Assembly: GCA_015501585.1 (NCBI GenBank)
Contig: JADNRY010000264.1
Span: 1-64,000 of the forward strand
Length of the DNA: 64,000 nucleotides
Source: Rhodocollybia butyracea
Taxonomy: Eukaryota > Basidiomycota > Agaricomycetes > Agaricales > Omphalotaceae
Direction of reading: 5' to 3'
Part shown: positions 46,575 through 58,847 of the stretch, piece by piece
Layout of the letters: every line of letters begins with the position of its first letter
How positions within the stretch are numbered: position 1 is the stretch's first letter
The notes under the pieces: generated by a model
What the model was told of the DNA's origin: nothing
The model's input: the letters and a program-made list of their open reading frames with translations, nothing else
The model's database searches: none
Position numbers and translations under genes: made by a program

Positions 46575-47590
46575 GGCAGGCAGTACCGGGCATATACCGA
46601 CGTTGGTACTACCGGATTGGTAGTACCAAGGCCCGGTAATACTGAGATCGGTACTACCGAGGCCCAGGTGCCAGGGGTCCTGGTCTGGTACTACCACCTC
46701 GGTACTACCGGATTGAATTTTTCAAATCTTTTTTCTAGGGCCTGGAGCCATCCCCTTCAACCCATACCTGTCATCCCTTGCACTAGACTATGCATTGGGC
46801 ATTGATTGCCTGCTAAATGCTAGGCTCACAGCCTGATCATTATCTGACTGCTGCCTGCAGCCAGAGCCCACTACCAGGATATTTTTCCTACAACCAATTG
46901 ATAACCTGAAACCTGTAGTTGCCCTTCTCTTCTATCTGTGTACCTTCATACACTACATTTACAGGTTTTAAATGTTTCTATAGCAATACATAATATATAT
47001 ATTGCAAGATGGGTGGGTAGAAAGACAGTACTGTATGCTCTTTCTGTGACCCCTCCCCCAGTCTTGTTGTTTTTTGAAGTAGATCTCCCTGGATTGTAAA
47101 AAATACCTTTTATTCAAAGTTCACTAATCAAAACCAAAGTGGTGCACTGGTGAGAAATAACAAATCGTTTCGTTGTCTAAGTAGCTATCAGTTAGGTCGT
47201 TAGGGAAAAAAGAAGTTGTTACAAATTTTTGCATTCGAGTGAAATCTTGTAACAGCTCCATTGGTCCCCCAGGGATTCAAACCCCGGACCTCAGGTTCCC
47301 ATGAGTGGAATAACACATAGTAACCGCTACACCATCGGACCATAAATAACATTAGAGGTTTTATGCTCTTGGCTAGTTCCAACGATTGAGCAGTAGAGAA
47401 TCCCGGCAGCGGTTGCTGGTGGATGTACCTCCAGCCAAGGGTAGCACATCATAATTTGGTCTCTTGACGAACACCTGTTGCTCTCAACATGTCTTCATTC
47501 TGATCCTTTCGTTTGTGATATCAATAGTCATGGAGTCGGTTGTACCAGAGTCGGTAGTACCAGAGTCGGTAGTACCAGAGGCAGTAATAA
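46575..47590. repeat. Possible MITE with GGTACTACCG terminal arrays
   Basis: The left array (about 46575-46710) has five or six copies of GGTACTACCG or variants. The right array (47525-47590) has three tandem copies of the 15-mer CGGTAGTACCAGAGT, the same word inverted. Such facing arrays look like subterminal repeats of one element. No target duplication is evident. The tRNA-like sequence lies between them. Confidence 0.5.
47262..47341 (-). tRNA. tRNA-like sequence (degenerate tRNA or SINE head)
   Basis: On the minus strand 80 bases start GGTCCGATGGTGTAGCGGTT (A box TGGTGTAGCGG). They include GGTTTGAATCC (B box) in a good T-arm and end GGGGGACCA. The acceptor stem pairs five of seven bases, the D stem is weak, and base 33 of the anticodon loop is not T. 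It is therefore not a good functional tRNA. The tail continues about 70 bases to a TTTTTT run, as in a tRNA-derived SINE transcribed by RNA polymerase III. Confidence 0.5.
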
Positions 47591-47644
47591 TGATGGGTAA
47601 CGTTATTTCATATAGTGGCAAACACACTACATATAACTAAGTAG

Positions 47645-48765
47645 TTACATATCACCAAACCTCTGTGCATCTGCAAGTGCCAGGGTGTCCATATGCTCAA
47701 CTAATCCCATATCCAAATCATCATCATCGAACTGATAGCCGTCTTCCTCCATTTCCTGCAACAATTCTACATGATCCGCATCTGTCTCCAGTTCAATCTC
47801 CGTCCACTGTGCTGGTTCAGGCCCTACAAAGCTAGGTCTAACATCTGCTGGGAGATTTGACAACGCTCGGGTCCAACCTAAACCCAGCCAAATGAGATTA
47901 GTGTGCTGTTCATTCAGTTGAAAGAGTAGATTGGCATCTAAACAGGCGATAATTTAAGTGAACAAGTTCCTAGAAAATAAAACGAGTTTCATACCATCTG
48001 TCATGCTCATTGCAAACATTAATGTATCCCATTCCTCCTTGGACCACTCTCCTAAAACTGAGAGTTCATACCTCAAATGCTGCAATTCCTCAACAGAGCG
48101 ATCCCGAACCAGTATTCCTTGAATGCCAGTCCTCACCTGTTCATCTGACAACCATAGCGGCACCTCAACGAGGTCATCGGAATCACCTAAACCAATATCA
48201 TCCCAGATTGCATCATCAACGTCTAGGTCAAAGAGCTTATCCATTGGAATCGGTCGAGGTACCACAGCATTGGAAGGGGTTTTACGCCCCTTCACCGCTG
48301 CGGCCATACGGACTTGAAGTTGATTGAATTGTTGAGCGAGAGTCTGAATTCTAGGATTGCGGCGCTTGACACTACTTTCAGTGTGATTATGCAGTTTCCG
48401 TTCCGAAGCTAAGACAAAACACATTACACCCTGGAAAATAAAAAAAAGAAGTCTACTCAACTGTTAAGTTGTTGTCGAAACATGCGTTCCAATCGGTCTC
48501 GCTCAAATTTACGAGACTGGAGCTTTTGACGGAGGCGTAATTTGAGAGCGCGCGCATTCATGAGGTCTGTGATGAACTGACTTGAAGCCAGGTGATTATA
48601 GCGTTTCTTCCCTTCCACACCCAAGGCCCGCTCCCTCGCTGACAGAGATTTCTGCACACTAGCCAGTCTGTCACGTAGCTCTGGCAATTCCAGATCTGCC
48701 TCCGCAATTTCATACGGTGATACGCCCCGAGACTTTTTGAGTCTAAAACTAGACTTAAAGCTCAC
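47645..48765 (-). pseudogene. KDZ transposase, C-terminal part
   Basis: It begins near 48765 with SRGVSPYEIAEADLELPELR and a coiled-coil region (ERALGVEGKKRYNHLASSQF). It continues across an intron near 48411-48461 into KLHNHTESSVKRRNPRIQTL, NAVVPRPIPMDKLFDLDVDD, AIWDDIGL and VPLWLSDEQVRTGIQGIL. Another GTATGA...TTTAG intron lies at 47938-47994. The tail NLIWLGLGWTRALSNLPADV is followed by an acidic end (EEDGYQFDDDDLDMG) and a TAA at 47645. This is the conserved C-terminus of KDZ transposases and reads cleanly, so only the central insertion and 5' shifts disable the gene. Confidence 0.87.
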
Positions 48766-48769
48766 TACT

Positions 48770-50640
48770 GGATAGTCTTTGCATGATACGTAGTGTTCAT
48801 ACCACTTGGAGGACTTCTCCCAGTGCTGTGTTCACTGAAACCCAAATCGGACAAGCTCGTCCAACGCCTGTATTGCCACCGCTTCACGCGCACGACGGCC
48901 TAACATTGATATCAAAACATCAGCCATTTCGGCCCATACTCTGAATTTGATATAATTGATTTACTTGAAACTACCTCACCAGGAGGCCGTTTTCTATGAA
49001 ACCTTCGATGTTGCAGACCGTTTGGACGATTCTTACATCGTTTCACTAGTTAGCACTCGATTACAAGCTTTCCCTTCCATAGGAAATGCTTACTCAGAAT
49101 GATAATACCTTACTAAGGGTATAAAACTTAGAACATGCAAAAGGGCAATCTGGGGCAAGAAATAAAATGTACCAGAGACCCTGAAGCACTAGAACGAACG
49201 AAAGCAGTGCATAGGCATCCGACGGCATCGAAATACCGGTATCCAGGGTACTTCTCCGGTCCCAGAACATGGTTACATCAGTTGTTGGGATAAATGCCTC
49301 ATTTTCAAATAATTGCATAGCATGATGATACAGGACAAGAGTGGGGGTCAAACCGAGTCCGAACAGGTCCCGTCGACGTCCCCTGCCCTCCCGCATTATA
49401 CTCCATGAGTCCCCCGACCATAGAGACGAGATTTGAGTAGGTACTAGGAGGAGACATACCTATATTTCTATAGATATGCTCATACTTCAATGCCCATCAA
49501 TCAGAGACCTTAGAAATTTTATGAACCCTTGAAACGAGTATATACAAGTTGGAAATACGGTACAACGTCCCGATACCGGGTGGTTTTCCGATGCTCCAGC
49601 ATAGAACTGAGATCTGTCCCCTTGGAGCAGTATTTCAAAGATTAGAATGAAACTTGATGTTGCAGGGCTTAGATGACAATTATCGAAGCGAGAATAGCTG
49701 AGATACTATACCGGTCGTCGCCGGGCAAAAATAATTGGGGTTTTCCATGAGGAATTCAACTTTCGTTCCAATTTCGGACTCATTTTCGGCCACTCCGGCG
49801 TGATCTCGGACGGTTTCATTTTCGGTGTTGAATTCAGCTTCAGTTTCGGGTTTCATTTTCAAGCACTGTTTCGGCGATTCCAGCGTGATTTCGGACTCAG
49901 ATTTGGAACTCTGTATGCCATCATTTTCAGACTGTCAACTATGTGAGATTCAAACTCGACCATCCCAGTGTGATTTTGGTCTTGAAACAGCTGTCAGATA
50001 ACTACCGATTGGAGGCTGTAACGCTAGAGTGACGAATCACTGTAGTTACTAGTATCACACAAAGAGCGAGGGATTTTGAGTAGGTGCTAGAGAACCGGTG
50101 TAACTGGGGGAGTTATGATTCTGAGAACCTGTCCTACTTACAGTTAACAGCTAGCTTATATACCTATCCAAAGACTATTACTATAAGTAGATACTATTCA
50201 CTATTCAAAAGGAAACGAGTAAGTAACGAGCGAGGAGATAGTGATAAGGAAAGTAGGCGCCGATGGGCGCTAGAGTCAGGAATAACTGTTCTGTTACATA
50301 CGCCCTCCAGAGATCGTCCATGGGGATCTCTCTTCCTTTTACCGCCATCCATGGTCAACAGGTCAAATATTCTTTATTGACACGTCACTATCATCAACAC
50401 CGGCCGGAGTTTTGGGGTTGTTCGCGATTGAGAGCGGTTCCGGGTAGAAACCGAAGTCGTCGGTGACTTTTGGGTTCATGGAGCGTCCAAGGCAATATTA
50501 GGAATAGCAAAGGAGTGTTGGGAATGGACCCAAAGGATAGGATGGGATTCGTTTCGGGAGTAGATATGTTAGGTGAGTGATCTCTCGAAATGTTAGGACC
50601 TTTTTGATGAGTGTTCTTCCCCTTTTCCATCCTAGTGGTT
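48770..50640. other. Inserted DNA within the KDZ gene, no gene recognised
   Basis: Short frames only. At 49740-49960 the text is a loose repeat of TTTCGG.TTCATTTTCGG words. Mirror-image text (GAAACTGAAAATG-like) occurs at 54360-54480, so the two could be the ends of one old element. A possible LTR-like stretch lies near 50100-50320. Confidence 0.4.
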
Positions 50641-50647
50641 CTGTCTT

Positions 50648-50930
50648 TTATCGTAGCACCTCTCTCGGCACTGTGTAGAAGTAAGTGGCTATACAGAGAT
50701 TGTTTCTCTGACCGAATGTTGACCCAAGAGTTCGAAGAATGACAGAATGGCTGTTGGCTCCTTGGGTAAATGTCGCAAAAATATCCTGATTAATGGTAGG
50801 CATCGGCGCATAGATTGTACCCGTTTCGAGATTGAAGATGGCAAGTTTACCTTTGATCAACGGGTCGCTGTTGACTTGTTCAGCAAAGAATGAATACGCC
50901 ATGGGGATATCCAGTCTTGTGAGGATGACA
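50648..50930 (-). pseudogene. Unknown protein fragment
   Basis: The minus strand reads PMAYSFFAEQVNSDPLIKGK, then LAIFNLETGTIYAPMPTINQ and RTLGSTFGQRNNLCIATYFY, ending TVPREVLR and a stop at 50648. It looks like genuine coding sequence for the C-terminus of a globular protein. I do not recognise a family, and the 5' part is not continuous. Confidence 0.4.
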
Positions 50931-51229
50931 CCTGTGTGTCAAAGTCCAGGCAGCACTGGATCTCCCCGACATCTCCAAAGAGTTTTTAGAAACTCACTAA
51001 GAGTCCAGACGTCCAATCCGAGGTGATTCGTATCCCACGAACATCAAGGAAGTATGTGTAGGTACCGCATCAAATGAGAATTTTGTTGTTTCGGACTCGC
51101 TGGAGCCATTTGAGAGGACAAGCTGATGATGAATTAGAGGAGGTGTTGCTGGAGCTGGCCATGGATGGGGTTTCTGGAGAAAAAGTGAGTAATGGGCGTT
51201 CGTTCTTATTGCTTTTGTCTATGTCTGAC

Positions 51230-52390
51230 CCTCAATTTTCCAGGACAATTTGCATGAAGCTACCAAGCCGCGCAGGTGTAGCCATCATGCCACCGCTCTG
51301 ATCCAAATTCGGATCTGCAATATCGACGCGCCTTCCATCCATAAGTTCACTAATGTCCAAAATTCTGATTGCCTTGAAATAATCGCTAAGTGCATCTAAA
51401 TGGTCAATTTTTCCGTAGGGTAACCAGGTAAGATCGTCAAATTTCCACTTTATCTGGAACAGTACATTTGACCTCGTTCCAGAGTGGGCAACGATGTGAT
51501 CTACCGCACACTCTCCTTTGGCTTCACCAAAGTCCGCTATTTGCGTCTCGAGTCACCCCGGAAAGAGACAATCATCATTTGGGATGTGAATTCGCAATAA
51601 TGACGCATGAAACGTGTCGTGGACACTTCGTTGCTTCAATATAGAGGGTAGGTCCATCTTGAAGGTAGAGTTCCCAAAGTCCTTCAATATCCTGTATGGT
51701 CCGATAAATTTCAGTACTAATTTCCTCGCGTATCCTTTAGGAAATGTTATGTTCTTGGTGGAGATATACGCAAGATCTCCTCCCACAAATGGAACAGCTC
51801 GACAGCGCTGATTAGCGTCACGAGTTTGCTTTACTACTCGAGCATTCGAGATACCATCATGCGGCGTGCGCCTGCATGACCGCCAGCTTCATTTCTGGGC
51901 GTATACTTGGATTCCTGGATATTCATTCTTATCCGTGGAGTTCCATAGAAATGAACAAGGCATCCGACCCATATTCAAGAAGAATGGTGAGTATCCGGTC
52001 ATTTCTGAGTGTGCCGAATTAATCACGAATTCAACAGATGGAAGCTTTGTAACCCAATCTTTTTGGTCAATAGCTATGCACTGGCGAAGCATCTGGGTGA
52101 CGGTGTGATTTGCGTGTTTGGTTGATCCATCAATTTTGGGGTGGTACGCAATGGACATCTTCAGCTTCGTTTCAATTAAACTGTGGAGGTGAGTCCCAAA
52201 CATACTCGTGAACAATGAGTCTCGGTCACTAATAATGTTCTTAGGAGGTCCATGATGTTTATACACTTCAGCAAAGACTAGTTTAGCGATTTGTTTCGCT
52301 TTGTATATCGTTTTGCTAAGAATACAATGTACCGTTCCCGTTAGCAAGTCAATGATAACTGTGATAATATCATATGTTCGAACAATTCAG
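51230..52390 (-). pseudogene. Ty3/Gypsy integrase to chromodomain fragment
   Basis: Reading from about 52390: LLTGTVHCILSKTIYKAKQI, VYKHHGPPKNIISDRDSLFT (second catalytic Asp), AYHPKIDGSTKHANHTV, QKDWVTKLPSVEFVINSAHS, then YISTKNITFPKGYARKLVLK, FIGPYRILKDFGNSTFKMDL (GPY/F) and FHASLLRIHIPNDDCLFPG. A chromodomain-like tail ends near 51230. In the third catalytic motif the usual DGxTE is DGSTK, so the Glu is replaced by Lys. Stops occur near 51888 and 51552. This is a different subfamily from the Gypsy at 39057. Confidence 0.87.
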
Positions 52391-55249
52391 GAGCTATTTA
52401 GAGTTCATGTTTGTAGTGTTCCACAGCTGCAAGACACCACATCCATGCCATGTCATTTGGACAAGAAAAAAAAGGACTTGCAGAATGATTGGGAGTTGAG
52501 CGGGAGATTTATCAACTAAGTAATCAACAATGGTATATTTTAAGGACCAATAAGGGTTTCATCAGGTAGTGGCCATTGCAAAACTCCCTGTTTATAGTAC
52601 TCAGAGACAATTATTTATTGAGTCTCAGTAGCTGTGCAGAAAGACTAGATGAAGTAAGTTGTGGTGTAAAGAAACTGGTGCATCTGCTACTGTCCTGTAG
52701 CCATGCTCATAACTGTCAAAGAAAGTACTTCGGGCCATGGAGTCCCGCCCCCCACCTTTCGGCTTCCGTTGTAGGTATATTCTACCCTTCTGTGGGGATT
52801 TCTGTTTTTCCCTTTCCTATTTTATTTATCCTTCCTCTTTCATTTATCCGAGTGCCTGTTTATGACTTGGCAGTTTTGTGTATTTACTTATATACAGGAC
52901 ACGTTGTCCTTTAACCCTCAGTTGTTTGTCACATACACTTCTGAGGGTGTATTAAGTACCTGTTAAGGTAAGATAAACTGTAAGTATGTCAGTAAGTAAA
53001 CAAACTAGATATGCGGAAACGATCTCACCTCAGTTGTTCAGAAAGCAACTGAGGGAGTCGTATACGCCGCTCGACGTGACCTAAATACCAACTGTACAGT
53101 AAGCACGGCGTATACAGAATAGGGATGGTCAAAGCTGAGTGTATCAGTCCCAATGTGTACGTACGGAGTAGACTCTAACAAGCTTATACCAGTTTGTGGT
53201 GATAGATAAAGTATAAGCCACTGGAACTCCTACTTATGTTTATCTCTAGCTTAGACTCGTACGTGTTTCACAAGTACATACAGTCTCAATACATGAGTCG
53301 TTTGTCACGTACACTTCTGAGGCTTAGACTTGTACGTGTTTCACAATAAGCTACCATGCGATGTGGACAACCGGAAGAATCAAGCTAAGTAAATCCTGGC
53401 ATACAGCTCCTCAAGAAAGCAGAATGTTTTGGCGATTGAAAGCTGTCCAAGTGGATTCTGTAAAGAACCCCAAACTTGACAGTCATGCCTCTGCCTAAAG
53501 AGGATAAGAATTCAGCCAACTATCTATATCATTTTAAACTGGGGTATTTACCGCAAGGCTTTGAAGTTTCATTGAGATTTGTGTCAAGACTGTCTAAGTG
53601 AAGCAAGCAGATCATGATAAAAGAAGGCCGAAAAAAGTACCAGCGGCGCAAGAAATTAAACGACAGAAACATTGTCCAGAACGAACGATGGGAGTGTATC
53701 CTGTGTCATCAACCTATGCGGGCAATCCAGAATAGATGATAGTTTCAAAGTGAGCGGATGTAGGACTACTAGAGGAGATGAAAGAAAGTGGAGTGGTCAC
53801 AACACGACTCATACACAAGAGTTTGTGCTCCTGCACAGCATCCAAGGACTCAAGGTATTGGAGACAGTAGCAACGGCACTGCCGCACGGCCCGCAACAGC
53901 TATCCACACTAGATGCAGATTGAGCCTGGACCTGGCTGTGAGAAGGAGCACTAGCAGAGCGGAACAAGTGCACAGAGGTGATGGAGCCTTGTCTAGAAGG
54001 GACACGAATATGACGAGTAGCATCTGAAGACATTGGAGAATGAACAGACAGAAGATCGGGGTGGAGCGGGAGTACAAATGGAGACAGAGCTTGTTATCGG
54101 TAAAGTAAGGTGTTGGAAAAGCCAGAAACCCATTCTGGCATCTGCGGATCTGTGGGAGAGATAAAAGTCATGGAGCCAACATGCTGTCAAGGAAACAGGA
54201 ATACTCTCTGTCAGACTTGAAGGGAAGTCGCCGTAAGAGGTAGCGGAAGTGGCGGAGCGCCCATATTAGCAATCACGTGCCATACACACGTAGCTGCCTT
54301 TTGACCACGATAAAGTGTTGAAACCCCAGCAATCCAGCCAACCCAAACGGGAATGTGACTACTAAACTGAAAATGAAACTGAGACGAGAAACAAAACGGA
54401 AAACAAAACTGAATCGCCGAGTTCAAGACCGAAATCAGGTCGGAACCGCCGAATGTGATCCCGAAAGTGAAACCCAGGTTGTAATCAACACCGAATGATC
54501 CAATAATATTGTCCGGTGAGGACCTTCATAGAGATACATCGTTCTTCAAGTCCTCCCTCACTTATAGAACCTGTGAACTACTGGTTCACACTTACTTACA
54601 GTCATAAGTCACTGTAAGTACTGACAATCAAGAATGAATGAAAAAGAACATACCAAGAACTCGAGATTGAACATCTATGATCCGAAATGGAACTGAATAG
54701 AGTGAAACGACCTCATGGGGCGGTCTCTGTTCACCGTTTCCGGGTCTGATGTAAAATTTCACAATAGAATTGACCATATGATGCCATACAGCCTCGTATG
54801 CAGAGCACATGCTCCCCTTACCAATACTCTTGGCTTCCTTGGGTATATAATCAAGGGGAGACCTCCAGAAAGAGCAGGCATCCCTCCCCCCCAGGTTAAC
54901 TGGCTTGCTGTCAAGCTTGTAGTAATAGGGTGCTTCTGGCAGAAGAAAGAACAGAATTATTCAGAGTGCTTTTGCTTCTGACAGAACTTGAATGAACTTG
55001 GATTGCATTTGAACAGACAAAGAAAGAGACCTTGCACTTGTTGTTGTTGTTGTTGATTGATTGAAAGTTAAAGTCCCAGTCTTGTCTTGTTTGAAAGTTT
55101 TGAAGTCCAGAGTCTTGTTTTGAAAGGAATAGTTAAAGAGAACCCCAGAGACTATAGAGCATTTTGTGCAATAGAGTCCATTGATCAATCTTGAATTACC
55201 CCCAGAACTCAAAAGTCTGATTGTGTGTTTGTGTTGGTGTTGTTTTGCC
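52391..55249. other. Inserted DNA within the KDZ gene, no gene recognised
   Basis: It contains short direct repeats: CTTAGACT.GTACGTGTTT at about 53250 and 53325, and GTTTGTCAC.TACACTTCTG at about 52922 and 53297. These suggest LTR-like or tandemly duplicated pieces. No coding motif is seen. Confidence 0.45.
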
Positions 55250-57634
55250 TTCTGCCCACCTACCCATAGTTAGCCCTATCAACGGTTCTGAATCGCGACG
55301 GGTGAGAACACGCTGGAGATCTTTGATGCTGTCATAGAGGGTATCTCGGGCTTTACGCAAACGCAGAGCTTCTTCCACTGCTTTTTGCCCAGCGGAACGT
55401 GATTGACCTAACAAAACATTAACATTAGCAAGATGTAAATGATAATTTGATTATGAGTCATACGTGGGAGAGGCCGCGTAACAGCATGCTTCTGCATTTC
55501 CCACTGTTCTTGCAAAAATTCTGGACTACGCATGGAGAAATCAACATCTTGCTGAGCTTCCTGATGCCTAGCCTGAGCATTGTTCCATTTTCGAGAGAGC
55601 CATATGCCATAGCCTCTTAAGCTTTCGTTGTCAGCGAACTGGATTTGTGAGTCAAGCGTATAAAGGCGAACATGATGCTGCAATTATTATTTAGCTCAGG
55701 ACTGCAAAAGCAAGGAAAACCCATACCCCACAGACCCTCAGAAAAGCGATGAGCTTACTGATTGAGTGCCAGAAATGTTCACAACCCTCGCCATCCGAAA
55801 GACCAAATCCACGGCATTTCCGAGGATGATAGATACATTGACATGCCCATCCATGTCCAAAAGCATGAAATACTGAGATAGCGAAAGCTAATCGAGGAAG
55901 GTGTTCCTTGAGGAAGCCCCACTTCATGCAGCTTCGTTCAAGTTGGCAGCCAATATCAAACAGTAGCCCAACAGTGTAAGGTGGAGGCAGATGCTGAAAG
56001 AGCTTGTCCACAAGCGCGTACGCGTAGTATTGCCGTTCCCCTGCCGTAGTCATGTTGGCAAGCCAGAGAATGCGGTCATGGCGACAGAGGAGACCCATGA
56101 GAGCCGTGGAATCAAAAAACTGGGTGCTCGCCTTTTCTTTATTTTCATCTGCTGCTGTGAAGCTATTGTTACACCCATCTAACACCGACCAGGGCACCTT
56201 CAGGCCATTCTCAAAGTCGTCTTCATTGTCCTCACTATGCTTTCTTGGAGGACGCTGCTCAGGACGCGCCGCACTTACACGTTCCTTCCAGGCTTTGACT
56301 TCTTCAGGTGAGATAAAAACCGAATTCAGATGAGAAAACTTGGGGTCTCAAACTTGTTTATTGTGTTTCTGTGTGAAACAAGCGTCGAGACAGACAATAA
56401 CATCATTTCTAGGAAGCCACCTGAGGGATAGTAAAAAAAGAAAATATCTGATACTCACCCTTCATCGAACTTTGTCTTGCCTCCAAAGCACAGCGGGCAG
56501 CGACTACAGAGATAATCTGAAGGCCGGGTAAGTGGTGAATCCTTCTCTCGCGCTCGTTTGGACGGCCTAGGGTCTTCTTCATCTTCCACCTCCTCCATAG
56601 TTGGCATTGCTCGACCGGTTGGGGATGAAGGCGGGGAGGAATTATCACATTCGAGATCGGTTGCAGATTCCTGCGTATTGCCATTGTCGATGATGGTCTG
56701 TCGTGCGGACAATACAATGGAGTCAACATGGCTTGTAGTAAGTTGCTGTAAGGTGTTGTACCAGCGTAAGGTTGACTGAAAACGTTGACAAAGTGGATCC
56801 TAATGGCAATTTTTAGTTAAGCAAGATATCAAATTCTACTGCAACGTACCTGTCCATGCAATTGATAACCTTGGGATCTGAGAAAGTCCTTGAGAGTGTG
56901 GCATATGGCGGTGTTATTTGGGGCAAGACGCTGGTACAGCTGTGTCACAAAGTCAAGAAACCGCAACTCTACTGCGAGAGTGGGCTCTTTGGGAGTGTTA
57001 CCGAACAGTCCACAATTGATGAGCTGCACCACGGCTGGACGGCATTGGCATACATGCAAATTGAGTTTTTGTAGTTCTATACATCGTCAGTACCATCTTG
57101 GAATAAGATCAAAGGAACCTCACTGGTAAATTGCACAACAACAATTTCTAGCAGCCGCCCCTTGCATTCATGCAAGTACATTGGTTATTGTCCTGGACCT
57201 CTATGTCCTGCGATAAATTCAGTGATCTCCGAAGATAGTCCATGTACGGTCTGACAAGTATCGGTAAGACCTCAGTCTCCCACCTCAATTGCTGCGCCAA
57301 CCGTTTACGTGCGTGTGGTGTCTGGGGCAGTTGTGTGAACGGATCTGCAGGAATGGAAGTTTCATCCTCCTCGGTTCCCGAAGGAAGAGTAGAAACTCGT
57401 TCAAGGTCAACGTGGGCCGTTCCAAGAAACCAAACTGACCGACCGGAGTCGGAAAGTTTCGCTTGGAGAGGATTGCGCCATGGGCACCGTACAGAATGGG
57501 CCGAGCATTTCTTTTCGAGGGTGATTTTGACCTCAGAGAATGTGGAAAAGCGTTGGACGCTGAAGGTGCTGATAAGGAAGGTGATGAAATGTCCTTGGAG
57601 AGCTGAGCTTTGGTTAGACGGAGACGTGCCATAG
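55250..57634 (-). pseudogene. KDZ transposase, N-terminal and catalytic part
   Basis: From ATG 57634 (MARLRLTKAQLSKDISS) there is a disordered N-terminus. Then come RKRLAQQLRWETEVLPILV, a CxC motif (CTC) and HVCQCRPAVVQLINCGLFGN. That block and LYQRLAPNNTAICHTL are the CxC2-like cysteine cluster and its neighbour typical of mushroom KDZ proteins. Next are CPLCFGG...KFDEG, VPWSVLDGCNNSFTAADENK, CRHDRILWLANMTTAGE, GLLFDIGCQLERSCMKWGF and GFGLSDGEGCEHFWHSISKL. The last gives the terminal catalytic Glu of the DDE-like site. Introns of 50-60 nt occur near 57070-57116, 56800-56850, 56400-56460, 55684-55730 and 55410-55465. Frameshifts lie near 57490 and 57155. The gene breaks off near 55250 after LQRVLTRRDSEP. 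The enzyme would excise and insert its element. Confidence 0.88.
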
Positions 57635-58189
57635 TGGAGGAAGGGGATGGAGGACAAACAACTTTATTGTTAGGGAGGTAACCGACGGGATTTGAAAATG
57701 ACAATGGTTTGTAAAAAAGACTAAATTGACACAACAACGGTCACATAGTCTTATTTATTGTCTACCAAATTACAGCCTGTCTGACGCATCTATGGTCACA
57801 CAGTCTCATACAATCCACCAATAAAAAGACATATCAACAGTAACAAAGAGGCTGTAGAATCCTGCACGAGAGCTGTAGCAAGTGCGCGCAGATCCGTTAG
57901 ACCGCGAAATGTTTGAGGCAAGAACGACATGCAGTGTGAGGGCACAAAGAACTCAGTCTCGAGTACGAGATTAATGTAGTGTGAGGGCACAAAGAACCCG
58001 AAAAAAAGGGAGTCTGGAATCTGCGTGAAAAGGAACAAATTAGAACTGGAAGTCATCGGTAAGATCACCGCAACATACCTAATCCGTCCAGCCTATGTAT
58101 TTAACATTGGAGAAGTTGCGAATTTGATGAGTTCACTGGTCGAGAGTCGCCTGTTAATGGGGATTGAACAAGGAGATGAAGCAGAACTT

Positions 58190-58620
58190 ATGAATGCAAT
58201 TATGGATGATCAGGCAACACGGAAGGACGGAGAAGAAAGGAAAAGTGAGATAGCAACGCGTTGTCGCTGCGGAGAGAGAACGACGAGGACTCAAGGTCAT
58301 CGTCGCATGGAAGAAAAGATGACGAGGACTCAAGGTCAATGCGGCGAAGATAAGACAACGAGGACTCAAGATTGTCATCGCTGGTGGATGATCAGGCAAC
58401 ATGGAAGAGACGGAGAAGAAAGGAAAAGTGAGATAGCAATGCGTCGTCGCTAGAGGATGCCACTGCGGAGAGAGAACAACGAGGACTCAAGGTCGTCGTC
58501 GCACAAGGGGAAGACGACGAGGACTCAAGGTCGACGTTGCATGGAAGAGAAGACGAGGACTCAAGGTCAACGCCGCGAAGATAAGACGATGAGGACACAA
58601 GGTCGTCGCCATCAATGATG
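58190..58620. repeat. Nested tandem repeats with ACGAGGACTCAAGGTC core
   Basis: ACGAGGACTCAAGGTC recurs seven or so times at 30-45 bp spacing. A larger block (GATCAGGCAAC... GAGATAGCAA.GCGT) is repeated about 185 bases apart (58208 and 58390). The array ends at a hairpin. Confidence 0.85.
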
Positions 58621-58636
58621 AGGGAAGAAAGAAGAA

Positions 58637-58681
58637 TGCCAGGCGCTTACGACTTGTAAAAATTTTACGGTTGTGGCGCCT
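58637..58681. repeat. Imperfect palindrome
   Basis: CAGGCGC at one end and GCGCCTG at the other enclose TGTAAAA/TTTTACG arms, centred near 58660. It could be one terminus of a fold-back or of the neighbouring KDZ element. Confidence 0.6.
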
Positions 58682-58847
58682 GTGCACAGACCATCTACGG
58701 GCGCTTGCATTTTTATATCATTTTAAATTGTCCAAAAAATAAAGTGCGATTGTCCATCAGTGATTACATATGTTTAATAGATACAGAGAGGTGCAAGATA
58801 CAAAATATACAAAATACAACGACGAAAGCATTATCTGAGCGCAAGAA

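Larger units (their letters stand above)
47645..57634 (-). mobile_element. KDZ-superfamily DNA transposon core, split by ~6.5 kb of insertions
   Basis: Both halves of a KDZ transposase gene occur in order and on the same strand: the 5' part at 55250-57634 and the 3' part at 47645-48765. Foreign DNA (48770-55250), including a Gypsy fragment, lies between them. Terminal repeats of the KDZ element were not identified, so the limits given are those of its gene. Confidence 0.7.
57635..58847. other. 5' flank of the KDZ gene; repeats, no gene recognised
   Basis: The 19-bp word GTGTGAGGGCACAAAGAAC occurs twice 45 bases apart (about 57932 and 57977). The tandem region at 58190-58620 and a palindrome at 58637-58681 follow. 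An open frame at 58025-58453 runs largely through the tandem repeat and is not credible as a gene. Confidence 0.5.

Noticed and set aside
47262..47341. Functional tRNA gene
   Set aside because: D and anticodon arms are poorly paired, base 33 is not T and the acceptor stem has mismatches.
47645..57634. TET/JBP oxygenase gene accompanying the KDZ element
   Set aside because: I looked for HxD and distal His motifs in open frames of the insert and flanks and saw none.
58025..58453. 142-codon open frame as a gene
   Set aside because: Most of it is the 58190-58620 tandem repeat.
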